Below, piece by piece: positions 37,031 to 49,856 of a stretch of DNA of 64,000 nt (the stretch's first letter is position 1; every line of letters starts with the position of its first letter). Source of the DNA: Viscum album (Eukaryota; Streptophyta; Magnoliopsida; Santalales; Viscaceae); the NCBI GenBank assembly GCA_963277665.1, contig OY728125.1:1719276889-1719340888 (forward strand). Reading direction: 5' to 3'. Position numbers and translations under genes: made by a program. Below the pieces are notes generated by a model. The model was not told the DNA's origin. It saw nothing but the letters and a program-made list of their open reading frames with translations, and made no database searches.

Positions 37031-37800
37031 ATAATGATTACTCAAATATTATTAAGATCATTATGATCCCAAAGGATATAAGAATGATGAGAAATTAAAA
37101 TTCCCTTCTCAATGAAGAACATGATTATTTCATTATGTTTCAATACAGACCTAGGATGGCTTCAACCTTTGATGGTTTTATTGAGGTATACTTTAATCCC
37201 TCTCTAAATCACAGACATTAGGTTTACCATCTATTTCATAATTCCCCATAAACTCCCAATGGTTCCCTCATCCATAGTTGTGTAGGGACCTACTTTCCAA
37301 TGGTCGGAAATCATCTAGGTTTTCAGGCCCATTGACTCTTGGGCACTCGCATTGGATTAGAAGATGAAAGGTCTTGCTCATAACACCCTTTTGGGGGGAT
37401 TTATTGCATACTCTGAGACTCTCTCATAGATTAAATATATTTACTTGAATCTCTTCCAAACCCTAATACAGGACAAGTTACCCTAAAAAAATTACTATAG
37501 GTAAATTCCCTTTCATATGAAAAAAACTAGGATCTCTTTAGTGAAACCATCTGTATGTGTCTGAGTTTCTTCATCATTTTTCTATAACAAGAAATTTCTT
37601 ATATACTGAATCTATATAACCATGTTCTTCAGATCATATATCCATGTATAGAGGCGATTATTATTCTGAGGAGAGTATTGAGCCATTTTGTGGCATCCAA
37701 TATATCGTGATTATTGTTGGAATCAAAACCCAAGTAGTTCATTCAGCCCATGCAGTTTAATTTCATGTAGAGAATACGTATGTTTAGGTACTAAGACACA
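37031..37800. other. unclassified DNA
   Basis: Base composition becomes more balanced than in 27-37 kb. No motif recognised. Confidence 0.3.
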
Positions 37801-37825
37801 AAATATTTGAACTCAAACCCTAAGG

Positions 37826-38560
37826 GGGTGTCCTACATAACCGAAGTGTAGGGAGAATCATAGTTGTTGTAGTTCATTCTTGTAAAGGCTTACGCAACGG
37901 GGTGTCCCATGTCATTATAGAGACTCATAGTATAGATGATATGGTTACCAAAACTACCTAATGTGACATGATATATGCATTGGGTGAGAAACAAGGGACT
38001 ATGATTGATCATTTTTATGATCATAATGGAGTGCATAAGCACTAGGACTTCCATGGAATTATTTATCATGGGACCCAGGTTTCGGGATATGTATTATGTA
38101 TCCTGGTTATGGAAGGAATTAGATTCATCAATTTTTGGTGGGTTTCTTAGTCCATTGATGGATGAGTTAGGGTCATCATCTTTTTATACTCATTAATCCC
38201 CACTGGTGGAGATATCAGATTCATCGAAGGAAGTATATCAAAAAGGTTGTTTTATTAGAGGTTAGGCCTTTGGAAGGTGTCTTACATATCATGGTTATGG
38301 TACGAATTAGAGTTGTTGTAGTTTGGTTTGTGTTGGGTCTTACAAACTAAGGATTCCTTGTAAAACTGTGTGGGTTTACAGGGCATATGATATGATCATT
38401 GCTTTAAATAAGGGGATAATATGCAAGGGTTTCTCGAGATGATCAATATGGAACATGAACCCATGGTAGAGGTAGCATACGTATCATGTATATGAAAGAA
38501 ATCAGATTCATTGTAGTTCCATTTTTGTCGTGGCTTACACACAATGCCTTACCTATATTT
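37826..38560 (+). repeat. degenerate tandem array, unit about 190 bp
   Basis: A block reading roughly TATCATGGTTATGGAAGGAA then TTAGATTCATTGTAGTT then GGCTTACAAAC recurs with anchor positions 38102, 38290 and 38485 (spacings 188 and 195). A more diverged copy is at 37836. Units differ by many substitutions. Confidence 0.5.
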
Positions 38561-39659
38561 TGGGATTACAAACTAAGGATTATATATATTTGGGGATCAC
38601 ACACTGAGGAAAGACAATGCTATCAAGTCCTAGGATTCCCAATTGACATGGACATCTTGTCCAGATGGTGTCGTATGACCCAGTCAGCAAGTCCTGGGAT
38701 CCATCGCATGACCTGGAAAGACACATATAGGGAGTGTCTCAAGAGAAATTATAGCATAGTATGAGGGGTTTTGTGTATCATGGATGAAACCTATATGAGA
38801 CAACATGAGACTTATCCGACCTATCTGGAGGGACTCTATATTCCCATATGACTTTCCTCAGAGGGTGTCATGGGAGATTGGTTATCATGTCCAGATTCTT
38901 TCGCGGGACTCATTTGACAAAAGAAAACTCCATTATATGATTTTGTAGATGTGTCCAAATAGCATTGAATGAACTGGGTGAAACACTCATAAGGTTTCGT
39001 GAGATCATATTTTTGTTAGTTGGGGGAACCATGTGACTTTCTCTAACATGTCTGGTGTATATCGTGTGTCCCGGATGGCATGCTGAAGGAGTGTCACAAT
39101 ACCCATGTTACATGGCTTGCTTCATTCGCATATCTTTTGAAGAAACTCTCAATTCACATAAGGGATAGTAGGAATGTCTTTTGCATTATACTTCCACCTT
39201 GAATCTTGTTTCTAAACATCTCATTGTTCAAGGCTTAGTCTAATTCAGCATCAGTTTATTTTGAGTTTCACGTGATCTAGTGGGATCATGTGATGTTCTT
39301 CATCTATCCTACCAGATATACTTTGTGTGATCTATGAATGATCATGTGAAGTAATTTTTTCATTTTTCATGACTACTCTGACTACCCTCCAGTATATTAA
39401 CTGATGAAACAATGGTCGGTCACATGATCGATTGATCCGAGATATCCACTTCAAGAATTTCCTTCATGTAGTATCCAATCTGAGTCCAACCCTTTCTTCA
39501 TGTTGGATTGGGGAATTTATAGGCATTTCCACCCATCTTGTTCTGCACATTGTACGGTCTGTCTAGGGAAATTCTAGGCTAGAGTCGACAAAAGGACTTG
39601 GTTACATGTGTGTTTTCGAGTGTCTATTGTGGACCTCTCTATGTGTGTCTTCTGATGTT
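38561..39659. other. unclassified flank of copia-2
   Basis: GATCATGTGA words recur near 39280-39350, as in 4407-4687, hinting at a shared old repeat. The frame at 38486-38764 (92 codons) overlaps the degenerate array and is not credible as a gene. Confidence 0.3.
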
Positions 39660-39664
39660 CAACG
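39660..39664. repeat. left target-site duplication of copia-2 (CAACG)
   Basis: Differs from the right copy CAATG (48650-48654) by one transition. Confidence 0.6.
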
Positions 39665-41270
39665 TGAATGACCCAAGAACACCCGGAGAGGGGAAGGGTT
39701 AATAAGGGTTTCAATTTTTTTTTTAAACTGATGGATCTTGATCCCGCGTTGGTAGGGACCTATTGAACCTGTCTGAAGAGGATGTGCATAAAATAAACCA
39801 TCACATTCAAAGCAATGACACAACAATTTTACTTGGTTCACCACTAAGGGATACATCTAAGGAGCATATGAAGACAGTTTGTCAGTCATATCAAAACAAA
39901 TAATATTCACACGTTTTGAATTACAAGTTTTTAGCACATTCACTCTATTTTTGGCGTACAACCTTTACATGGTTTTAGGGATGGAACATTGCATCCCTCA
40001 GATCACTTCTACTAACTCCCCCTTGCTAACCGCGTTGGTAGAATATTCAATTATTTTACCCACTTGAAGGTCACTTCAATGGTTTATCATAAAATCATGC
40101 ATCGTCAACTGTAAATGGAAGCTCTGTTGAAGTCTCATAATCACCCACAAATGTAACTTATTTTCCCGTACACTGATATGTTATGGAAATTATTTTTTCA
40201 AGCGAATTTGTTAAATTTTCAGGGTTTCTTGGGTGTTCCACGTACTTATGTGGTTTCCACATACCACTACTATTTTTTTATACCATACATATATTCCATT
40301 TACAATTCAAATCCTTCAAGAATAGCCCTTTTTGGCAAACTTCTCTGCTCTGTGTACTGCTCCACTCCTCCGCGTACCATCATGCTCTGCATACTGCCTT
40401 GCTCTGCTGCATACTGTGAGACCTCCCTACATGTACCACACTCTCCTTCTCGTATTTTTTCCTTATGAGGATGATTCTCTCCATGTACCATCTTCTCCGC
40501 TGTGTACCACTTCAGACTTCACTGGATTTCTTCCCCAGAATTTTAATCTCTAATCTCATCACTTAATAAAGGGGATTGCTGTTCCTTAAATAGGAACATA
40601 ACTCCACAAATTATGGTAATTTGATTTACCCAAATATTCAATGTGGGAAAATCATAACTGTAAACTAAACTCCCTGAGCATAATATTAGGCTCTACCACG
40701 TACCGCTCCTATTTTTTGAACCGAAACAATACTACCAAAGTTCAACATCACGCGTACCGCATGTATTCACTGTATACCGTCTCTACGAACCATTTTTTGT
40801 TTCTTCCTTCATCATTCTATGTACCATATTACTTTACTGTGTACCATTTCTATGAACTGTTTTCAGTTCCGTGCACCCCTCCATGATCCGTTCCGAGCAC
40901 CGATCTGAGAACCGCAACGCACACCGCTCCGGGTACCACTCCCGCTACATGGAATGTGGTCGTGAACCATTCTGGGAACATTGTACAAGGTCCATGTTCC
41001 AAGGTACGTGGTTCCCTTATTTTTTCAAATTTATTTTTCATTTCTCATACCATTAACTCCTATCTGAAAACCCTTCTCTGCCAACACCAAACTCCCGATT
41101 TTGTGTCCCGGAAATTTGACAAACACTAGAAACTGCCCCACCTTCAAAAATGATTCCATCCACAATTGTATGATCTCATTCTTTTAAAACTCCCTAGTCA
41201 TACATGTGTATATTGACAAAAATTACCAACTAAACTCCATTACTAGCAAGGAACAACCTTGGTTCCAACA
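39665..41270 (-). repeat. 3' LTR of copia-2
   Basis: 1606 bp; the + strand runs TGAATGACCC...GGTTCCAACA, giving TGTTGGAACC at the minus-strand start. It has a TATA box at 40584-40594 and GTAC-rich motif clusters on each side (40290-40520 and 40690-41030). Confidence 0.92.
40584..40594 (-). promoter_or_regulatory. TATA box of copia-2 3' LTR
   Basis: The minus strand reads CCTATTTAAGG, identical in the other LTR (47986-47996), about 680 bp into U3. Identity between two otherwise diverged LTRs supports it. Confidence 0.65.
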
Positions 41271-41284
41271 ATCTCCCCCTTTAG
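41271..41284 (-). other. polypurine tract of copia-2
   Basis: The minus strand reads TAAAAGGGGGAGAT directly before the LTR start. Confidence 0.85.
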
Positions 41285-41692
41285 TTTTGTTGGTAATCTC
41301 CAGATAAATTCATTGACGCACCAACGGCGATCAAAACATGAACCATCAAGAAACAACTCAGCCATCACTCTATGTCTACGTGAGGAGTGTTTGGTGTAGA
41401 TAACAAGAGAGAGGACATGAATTGAGTTCTCATCCATTTCATTTCACCCCCATAGTTTCATTTCGGGATATTTCTATTCTCCATATTTCCTGTGTTTAGA
41501 AAGAAATTGATCACTCTCCATTGAATTTATCCATTATTCCCCATTGGAAATGAACCCAAAAACTGGTTATTTAAACACTGTAGATATCATAATGACTCCC
41601 CCTGGATCATATCTACCCCATAAACCGACAACACTTCCACAGACAGATTAACACAGTTAATAAAATTGGGGAGAGGGGAACTCATAACCTTC
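41285..41692 (-). other. copia-2 3' untranslated internal region
   Basis: Lies between the pol stop and the PPT. The 64-codon minus frame inside has no motif. Confidence 0.5.
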
Positions 41693-44600
41693 TTATACAC
41701 TGGGAGGTGGCTGAACACCGAGGTTAAAATGATGTTTCTCAAACAAAACTGCTGACTGTGGCTTGGTCATAATGCCAGCCACTTGCTCATTAGATCCCAC
41801 ATGGTCTATTTTGATCACACCTTGTTCAAATTTTTCCTTGATAAAGTTATATCTAGTCACAATATTTTTTCCACAAAAATGGTAAATATGATTCTTCGAA
41901 ATATCAATTTCACTCCTATTATCGTAGTAAATCATCGTTGGTTGTTTCTCCTCATCACCTATGTCAGTCAGTTGTTGCTTCATCCAAAGTAACTGAGTGC
42001 ATGCCTTCGTAGCAGATATATATTCAGCTTCATATGTACTAAGAAAAGTACTTTCTTATTTCTTCCTTAACCATCCCACACATTTCTTCCCAACATATAA
42101 TTCTCCACAACTGGTAGAATTTTTATCCAATACATCTCCAGCCCATTCATGATCAGAAAAAGAATACAGTTCACTTCCTCTTCCTACAAAAAATTACATA
42201 CCATAATTATGTTTACCTTGAATTTATCTCATGATTATTTTTACTACCGAAATTTTTTCTTCCTTCAGATTACACAAAAAGTGGGATGCAAGGCAAGTTG
42301 AAAAAAAAATATCTGGACATTTTCCCATCAGGTATAGTAGGATTCCAATGATTTTTTTATCCATGGTGGAATCCACAGAAGTCCCATCCTCATGCTTCCT
42401 GAGATTTTTTCTAACAGTAATAAAAGTTATCATTGGTTTGGAATCATGCATATTGAATTTCATCAATAGCTATCTTCAATACATTTCCTAAGAAATGAAA
42501 GTAAAATCCTTCTTCTGAATCACCGTATCCCCTATAATGTATGTGACATCACCAATCATGGACATTTCAAATATTGATTAAATATGATTGGAAAATTTAT
42601 CCACTAATCCAAGCCTTCTTCCATCGAAAATAATATCTTCCATGTATACTAATACCATAAATTGATACTTCTGTGAATTTTTCACATAGAGATTTTGATC
42701 CACTCCTCTTATTTTCAACACATGATTTCTCAGATAAGAGTCCAACAATGAGTACCACACCTGTGGTTCTTGTTTCATCCCATAGAAAGATTTATTTAAT
42801 TTTCATACTTTCAGTTCATAATTTTCAATAAAAAACCCTACAAGTTGTTCAATGTATACTTATGATTATAATAATCCATTTTAAAATGCATTCTTGACAT
42901 CCATTTGATACACTTTAAAACCTATTTGGATTGCCAGGGCAAGAAATAGCCTGATTGAATTCAGTCTCGCAACGAGTGCAAATGTCTCCTCGACATCAAT
43001 TCCTTAGATTTGTGAATTTCATTTACAGACAAAGCGTTACTTGTTTCTTTTCACATTCCCATGCTCATCTAATTTTTTTCTTGAAAATTCACTTTGTTCC
43101 AATCACATTGTGACCTTTAGGTCTTCTGACAGGATCCCAAGTCTGCTTTTTGTCAATCGGATATAACTCTTCATTCATTTCCTTTTACCATGACTCATCC
43201 TTTACAGCCTCTTCAAATGAGGATGGTTCCATAACTGATAAAAAAGAATAATTTTCATTATTCCTCGTTATCCTTGTCCCTTTAGGTGCATTCCAATCCT
43301 TGATAATGTTGGACCAATCAATCTTTGCTCTTTAATTTCTCCTTTTCAGTTCAAACAAATTCTCTCCAGCTATGGCTTCCTCTTCTGATTCTTCTATAGA
43401 TTTAACATCATTATGTGACTCTTGAGATTTTTTCACACTTTCATCAACCTCTATATTAACATTTGTTTCATGTTCACATCCTTTCTCATATTTTATCACA
43501 TCATCAAAATAATCCCTTTAAGCATTCTTGTTTTTCTTTTAAATTCACTTTACATCACTGCTTTACAAAATTATTCCCATGAACTTATTGAAACACTATT
43601 AGGATTTGATATTCCTTGAGAATCCCTGAATTATTCCTTCATCTTCATTTTCTCTATACTTCCCTTGATATTCTTCTTTGTTTCAGATAAAACATTTGCT
43701 TCTGAAAACATGAAAATATTTCAAAGAGGGCTTCGTTCCATGACACAATTCATAGGGTGTCTTTGTCTCACCCATATATAGCCGTGTTTGATTTTGAATA
43801 TACACTACTGCTGGTATTGCCTCTTTCTAGTAAGGATGAGGAATACAACTCTCGATCATCATTGTTTGGGCCATGTTGTTTACGTGTCCATTCATGCACT
43901 CAAAAACTCCATTTTGAGGTTGAGTTCTCACATCATCCAACTCAAGTTATATACCATTATTCTCTAGGTAATTTTGAAATTCAATGGATGTTCATTCCCC
44001 TCTATTGTTAGACAGTAGAACTTTGATCTTCCATCTAGTATCATTCTTGGTGATTCGACGATAGGTTTTCATACAATCAAGCACTTATCACTTCCTATGT
44101 ATAATAATCACACATGAAATTCTGCTGTAATAATCTATGAAAAGAACAGAGTACCTTTCTCCATGTGTTCCATCAATTTTTATCAGGCCACATACATCTG
44201 TATATATGAGTTCAAGAAGATTTGATGCTCTTTTCTTCTTTGGTTAGTAGGAACTGCATACCTTTTTCCCTCACATGCACACATCATAGGTCATTTATTG
44301 TTCATTCTTTAGATTGGGGATATCCATGACTATCTTCAGCTTATATATATTTTCCACGTATTTCTGATTAATGTGCCCTAATATTTGGTGCCATTAGAAA
44401 TTTTACTCTTGAACTGTTAAGTAAGAAATCTTCTCTTTGATGTCAACATGATATAAGTTTTCATCTATTCTACAGCCTTTCATGAGAAAATTACCGGACA
44501 TTCCTCTTATAGTACATCCATTCTGATTGAATGTCACAATAAGACCTGATTCACAGAGTTGACTCACACTATGATTATTTTCATGTAGACCGTCCACATA

Positions 44601-44700
44601 ATGGACTTCTATTTTCTTCAGCTTTCCATTAGCTAGCACAATACATCCACTAACTTTTATCTACAAAGCAGCATCATTACTGAACCTCACTATTCCATCG
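41693..44700 (-). pseudogene. pol: copia-2 pol: GAG-pre-integrase, integrase, RT, RNase H (degenerate)
   Basis: In transcription order: the GAG-pre-integrase domain at 44639-44403 (VDGLHENNHSVSQLCESGL). An integrase zinc-region relic (DVCACEGKK) lies near 44270-44300. The integrase core end PQNGVFECMNGHVNNMAQTM is at about 43845-43925. RT motif VWYSLLDSYLRNH..GVDQNLYV is at 42778-42640, with the catalytic box YMED (42635-42646) in place of YVDD. RNase H DNRSEIDISKN and IVTRYNFIKEK are at 41983-41780, and the natural C-terminus FNLGVQPPPSV stops at 41693. Multiple stops and frameshifts separate these blocks. The altered catalytic box makes the RT doubtful even apart from the breaks. Confidence 0.88.
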
Positions 44701-47003
44701 ACCTTTTTCTTGACATTCATTAATAGGTATGAATTTCCCACCATATGGGATGAACATCTGCTATCAAGAATCCAAGTGCTTTTGTTCTTTGCAGCTTTGA
44801 GGGCTACTTCTACAAAATTAGACTTTTCATTTTTCCTCTTTTCATTCCATGAGATATTGTATTGACTGTAGGATTCTCATTTCCATTCGATTCTCCCTTC
44901 CATGTACATGGGTTATTCTTATTCAAATTCTTCTTCTAGAAAAGAAAACATGTTTGAAATAAGAACACCATTTGGTTGTTGTGTTTTGACTCATCCTTGA
45001 TCATTGAAATAATTTCTCATGTCATACCTCTTCCTGTAATACCCAGCTTTATGGGAAATGTTTCAAAAATAGAAACAATATCCATACAAATTATATCTTC
45101 TATAAGAACTAGGATATGAATATGTTCTAGTTTGTTGAACTCCTGACTCTTCCTCATTCATATAGCTCCTTGCCTCTTCACAGTATGACATGGTATGGCC
45201 TATATAGCCAAAAAACTGACACTTCATGAAAGGAAATGACCTATCAAATTTATTTCTCCTCATGTGTTCTTCTATAGGAAAATAGTTTGATTACCTATCA
45301 CTTCTATAAACTTGAGGATATTCTTCAGTTATCCTTTCAATTTTACATAAGGGTTTCTTTTTCATCACTTCTCGTGGATTTTCAACATGATAAACTTTCA
45401 TCTTTCCTTTATTCTGGTTCACTTTATTTATAGCATTTGACATTTCAGCATCACAACCAATTCCACTATTTCCAAGGAATATGTGTCCTGGATAACTCAA
45501 GATTATTCAAACTCCATAAAAACCATGTTTTTCTCTCTCTTTCATCTCAGCATATGGGAACTTTCCAAATTGTATTTTCTTCTTTCCTTCTTTTGAAATT
45601 GATTCACTTTCGAGTTTACTTCTTAGAGTAACAACATCTTATTTGAGTCCTTCAATTTTCTTGAACTTCTCCTCTTGTTTTGAGGTAATGTCATTGATGA
45701 AATTTTCTTGTTCTTCAATTTTGAGTTTCAATTCCACAACATCATCAGTACTTTCAAGGATTGGTGATTGAACTTTCCCCGGCTCTTCCAGTCATTCAAT
45801 TTCTGCTTCTAGCTGATCAATATATTCTGATGATTCCTCCACCATTACATCCCACTTATTATATCTCTTACATTTAATATCTACCTTACCAAAATAATTA
45901 TTAAGTAGAAACTTGGGATCGAAATTAGTAGTCAACTAATTATCTCTATCTTTATCTATCAATGGTTCTAAATTTTCAATGGTATCCATCATGGAGACTT
46001 GGTTTCCAATATTAAATTCGGGTTCATCTTACTCACAAAATTCTTAATCATCATCTTTCTCCTCATAGAAAAAACTCTTCTTCTGTACGTTATTAGAAAA
46101 TTCAATGATTCCCTTTTTGAAGAATTGTTTCCGAGGTTTCTCTGTGTTTTTAACTTCTCTCCCTCGATCGTCAAATTTTCTTGAGCACTGGGAGGAAATG
46201 TACCCAACTCTTCCACAACAAAAAAACAAGCTAGAGGTTTCTTGCCTTTAAATTTCATTATTCCCTTCATGAGATTCTTTTCAATGAGAGAAAGATTTTT
46301 GTTTTCCTCATAATCTACATCACTAATATCTCCTAAAACATTTATTTTTTCCATGGATATGAATTTCATTTCCTTGCTCAGACAAGTCGTAGCTTCTACT
46401 GGTTTGATTCTCATTTCATAAGCTGATAGATTGCTCATAAGATCATCCACTGCGATTTTTGAGAGATCTATTTCCTCAAGGGATGACATGTTTGAATTTT
46501 AAAGGGGTGAAAGTCTTCTCAATATTTTCTTCACTTTGTTAATGTCTTTGATTTTTTTCCCAGACCTCATATTGCTTCTACAACATCAGTAATTTGGTTT
46601 AAAAAGGGGTCTGTATTATCATTTGGGTGCATCTTCAGATCATCAAACCTATTATTTAGAACTTTATTGTTTGCATCCTTCACTTTTCTATCTCCTTTAT
46701 AAATATTTTCTAATTTATACCACATTTAATTTTATGATATGCAACTCATTACCTTTAGATAAATTTGATCAACCAAGGGATGCAGTGAGAGCATTTTGTG
46801 CTTTTTCATCAGCATCAAGCAATTTCCTTTTTGTATCTATCATCAACAGTCCTCTAGGATCAGTGACTTGTATTCCATACATAGTAGAAAATAAGAAATC
46901 CTTTACAAGAGATCATAGGTGATATATCTTCCTATTTTTTTAATATTTTAAAATTACATCCATCGAAGAGGAGAACTCCCTTAATGTTGATTGGATTCTC
47001 CAT
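44701..47003 (-). pseudogene. gag: copia-2 gag with two decayed zinc knuckles
   Basis: The start at 47003 reads MENPINIKGVLLFDGCNF, the usual copia gag opening (xFDGxNF). The middle frame 46489-45989 (166 codons) holds DLMSNLSAYEMR, typical of the region before the first knuckle. The first knuckle near 46180-46235 is split by a frameshift and its His is Tyr (GRVGYISSQC). The second at about 45200-45225 reads CQFFGYIGHTMSYC, with the second Cys changed to Phe. No frame covers the whole protein. Confidence 0.8.
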
Positions 47004-47040
47004 GATGGCAGAAGAAATAGTCAACACCAGCAACCTTTAC

Positions 47041-47052
47041 CCTATGATACCA
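47041..47052 (-). other. primer-binding site, initiator-Met tRNA type (copia-2)
   Basis: The minus strand reads TGGTATCATAGG, 10 of 12 matching TGGTATCAGAGC, one base from the LTR end. Confidence 0.8.
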
Positions 47053-47053
47053 C

Positions 47054-48649
47054 TTAATGGACCCTAAAACAACCTAAGAGGGGAGGGGTGAATCAGGGTG
47101 TCAAATTTTTCTTTTAAACTAATGGATCTTGATCCCACATTGGTAAGAACCTGTTGAACCCGTCTGAAGAAGATGTGCAGAAAATAAAAAATCACATGCA
47201 GAGCAACGACACCTCAATTTTACATGGTTCACCACTAAGGGATATATCCAAGGAGCATACACCGACAATGTTTCAGTCATACCAAACCACTAATAATCAC
47301 AATTTGTGGAATAAAATTTTTTTCACAGTCACAATGTTCCAGGCGTAGTGCCTTTACATGGTTTTAGGGATGGCACATTGCATCACTAGGATCACTTTTG
47401 TTGAATCCCATTTGCTCACTGTGTTGGTAGAATCTTCACAGAGTTTAACGACTTGAAGGTCGCTTCAATGGTTTATCATCATATCATGAATCCTCAACTG
47501 TAAATTGATTCTCTTTTGGAGTCTTGTAATCACCCACATATGTAATTTATTTTCCCGTACACGGATATGTTATTGAAATTAATTTTGCAAACATGATTGG
47601 GTCAATTTTTAAGATTCCTTGGGTGTTCCACGTACTACTACTGTTTCGGTGTACCACTACTATTTTCACGTACAGTCCACCTCCTCTACGTACCGTCCAT
47701 CTCCTGCGAGAACTACCCTTCTCGGTGTACTTCTCTGTTCCGCGTACTGCTCCGCGTACTACTCCACTCCTCCGCGTATTGTCCTGCTCCGCGTATTGCC
47801 TTTCTCTGCCACATACTGTGAGAGCTACCTATGTGAACCACACTATATTCCACATACAATTTTTTTACAGAGATGATTCTCTCCATTTACTATCTTCTCA
47901 AACATGTACCAGTTCGAACTTCACCGAATTTCTTCCCTAGAATTTTAATATCCAATCTCATCCCTTAACAAAGGGGATTATTGTTCCTTAAATAGGCACA
48001 CAACTCTAAAAATTTTGGTAATCTGATTTACCGAAATTTTCAATGCGGTAAAATCTTAACTGTTAACTGAACTCCATCTGCGTACTATTAGGATCCACCG
48101 TGTACCTCCCATATTTTGTGAACCATAAAAATCCTTCCAAACATCAATATCTCGCGTACCGCATGTCTTCACTATGTACCGTCTCTACGATCTGTTTTTC
48201 GTTTCTTTATTCATCATTCCACGTACTTTATGCCTTCAACTCGTACCATTACTACGAACTATTTTCAGTTCCATGCACCGCTCTGCGCACCGCAATGCTC
48301 ATCGATCCGCATACCGCTCCCACTGCCTGGAATGTGGCTGCGAACCATTTTTGGAACATGGTACGTGATTCCTGTTTTAGGGTATGCGGTTCCCTTATTT
48401 TCCCAATTTTCTTTTTCATTTCACATATCATTCACTTAGATATGAAAACCCTTTGTTTTCCAACACCAAAATCCCGATTTTTTGGCCCAAAAATTTGGGA
48501 AACACTAGGAAATAGTGCCCCTTCAATACTGCTTTCAACCTCAAACGTATGACCTCATTCTTTGCAAACTCCCTAGTCATGCATGTGCAAATTGACAACA
48601 AACACAAACCAAACTCTATTGTTAGAAGCGAACAGCCTTGGGTCCAACA
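47054..48649 (-). repeat. 5' LTR of copia-2
   Basis: 1596 bp, pairing with 39665-41270. The + strand starts TTAATGGACC (TG lost) and ends GGGTCCAACA. GTAC occurs seven times between 47632 and 47758. Confidence 0.92.
47986..47996 (-). promoter_or_regulatory. TATA box of copia-2 5' LTR
   Basis: CCTATTTAAGG on the minus strand, as in the partner LTR. Confidence 0.65.
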
Positions 48650-48654
48650 CAATG
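48650..48654. repeat. right target-site duplication of copia-2 (CAATG)
   Basis: Four of five bases match 39660-39664. Confidence 0.6.
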
Positions 48655-49856
48655 ATAAAAAATCTATTCTATCAACACCTCCATTATTGGATTATTACCA
48701 ATTAATTGGGACATTTTTTATCATGCAGATGTGTCAAAGGTCTTTCTTATTGTCGTGTTGAAATGACCAAGGCCTTATCAAGATCTAAATACCTGTTGAA
48801 AGGCATCCACAAGATATGGGGTGTCTTTTCATGGGGTCTCAAGAGACAAGGTTTTTTTTAAGGGCTATCATGGGATCATAATGTTGGCTTCCTCGGGCAT
48901 GTCAGAAGTTTTCCAATGACTGTGAGTACCTTCCCCATCCCCCCACTTTTATTTTCACTACTTTATGTGAAATGGTTGGGAGTCTTGTGGGATTTCATGA
49001 GTAATGTTAAGGAAAAGATCCTTATTTTTTCATGATGTGTCACATGAATAGTATAGGTCATACTGGGAGGTGTGAGTATTTTGTTGGAGAAATCCATTTG
49101 TTCATCCTTAGTGTCCTTAAGGGTTGTTCAAAAAAACATGAAGACTTCTGTGTGGCGAGAGGGACAAGCCAAAGGCCTTTTGTGAGATAAGGCATACATG
49201 TATTCGAGGACTTGAAGTGTATTATTGGTTGCTAAGGGTGCGTCTCATGTATTTTAGCCACCGCAAACACCTCTATCCTCCTGCATTTTATCTCTATTGT
49301 TTCATCCAACTAAGGATCATAGGTCTTGTGAGTTTTCTTGGATATCATCAAGGAATTTTATTCTCCCCTTCAGTGACGCATCACCTAACCATTATGAGTG
49401 ATGGGGGCCTCCACCTTTGGATATCATTCCTCCTTATTCTCAAAGAATTTTAGATGGTTTTCAGGCACTGAATATCTGTGAGTGTGCCGCAATATCAATA
49501 TGAGGTCATGTGATGGCGCATGCACCATGCCTTAGTCAGTTGTCATGTTTTCTTGTGGCACGTCGCCTGATTAGTGCTAGATCTCACGACAGAATGTAGA
49601 CATTGTCAAGTACAATTTCTATGCTGGACACTACACTGATGCAGTGCAAATACATTGATGGGTCTCAAGATGACATGCAAACATCACCAAGAACAGTTTT
49701 TTTTCTCGCCTTTGATGCCTCGTATGTTCGTGGATGAAAATTTTAACCACTTCTTGTGAATATATTAAGGGCGGCATGGATATTCTCATGAACACATGCA
49801 TATTGCATGACTGTTGTGTGGATTTCCATTAGATCAACAAAATGTATCAAACCCTG
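48655..49856. other. unclassified flank
   Basis: No coding motif. It may include the inner part of the large minus-strand LTR whose outer end is 51456, but no TG boundary or PBS could be placed. Confidence 0.3.

Larger units (their letters stand above)
39665..48649 (-). mobile_element. Ty1/copia element, complete structure, inactive (copia-2)
   Basis: 8985 bp on the minus strand: 5' LTR 47054-48649, PBS, gag with two zinc-knuckle remnants, GAG-pre-integrase, integrase, RT, RNase H, PPT, 3' LTR 39665-41270. Integrase before RT defines Ty1/copia. The gag with two separated knuckles and the total length suggest Sirevirus. The LTRs are homologous to that of copia-1, which lies 35 kb away in the opposite orientation. 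Confidence 0.92.

Noticed and set aside
37826..38560. CRISPR-like or other spaced array
   Set aside because: Units are long, degenerate and contiguous, without constant short repeats and unique spacers, and the DNA is from a plant.
45989..46489. 166-codon minus frame as a host gene
   Set aside because: Its position between the copia-2 gag start and the GAG-pre-integrase domain, and its DLMSNLSAYEMR wording, fit copia gag.
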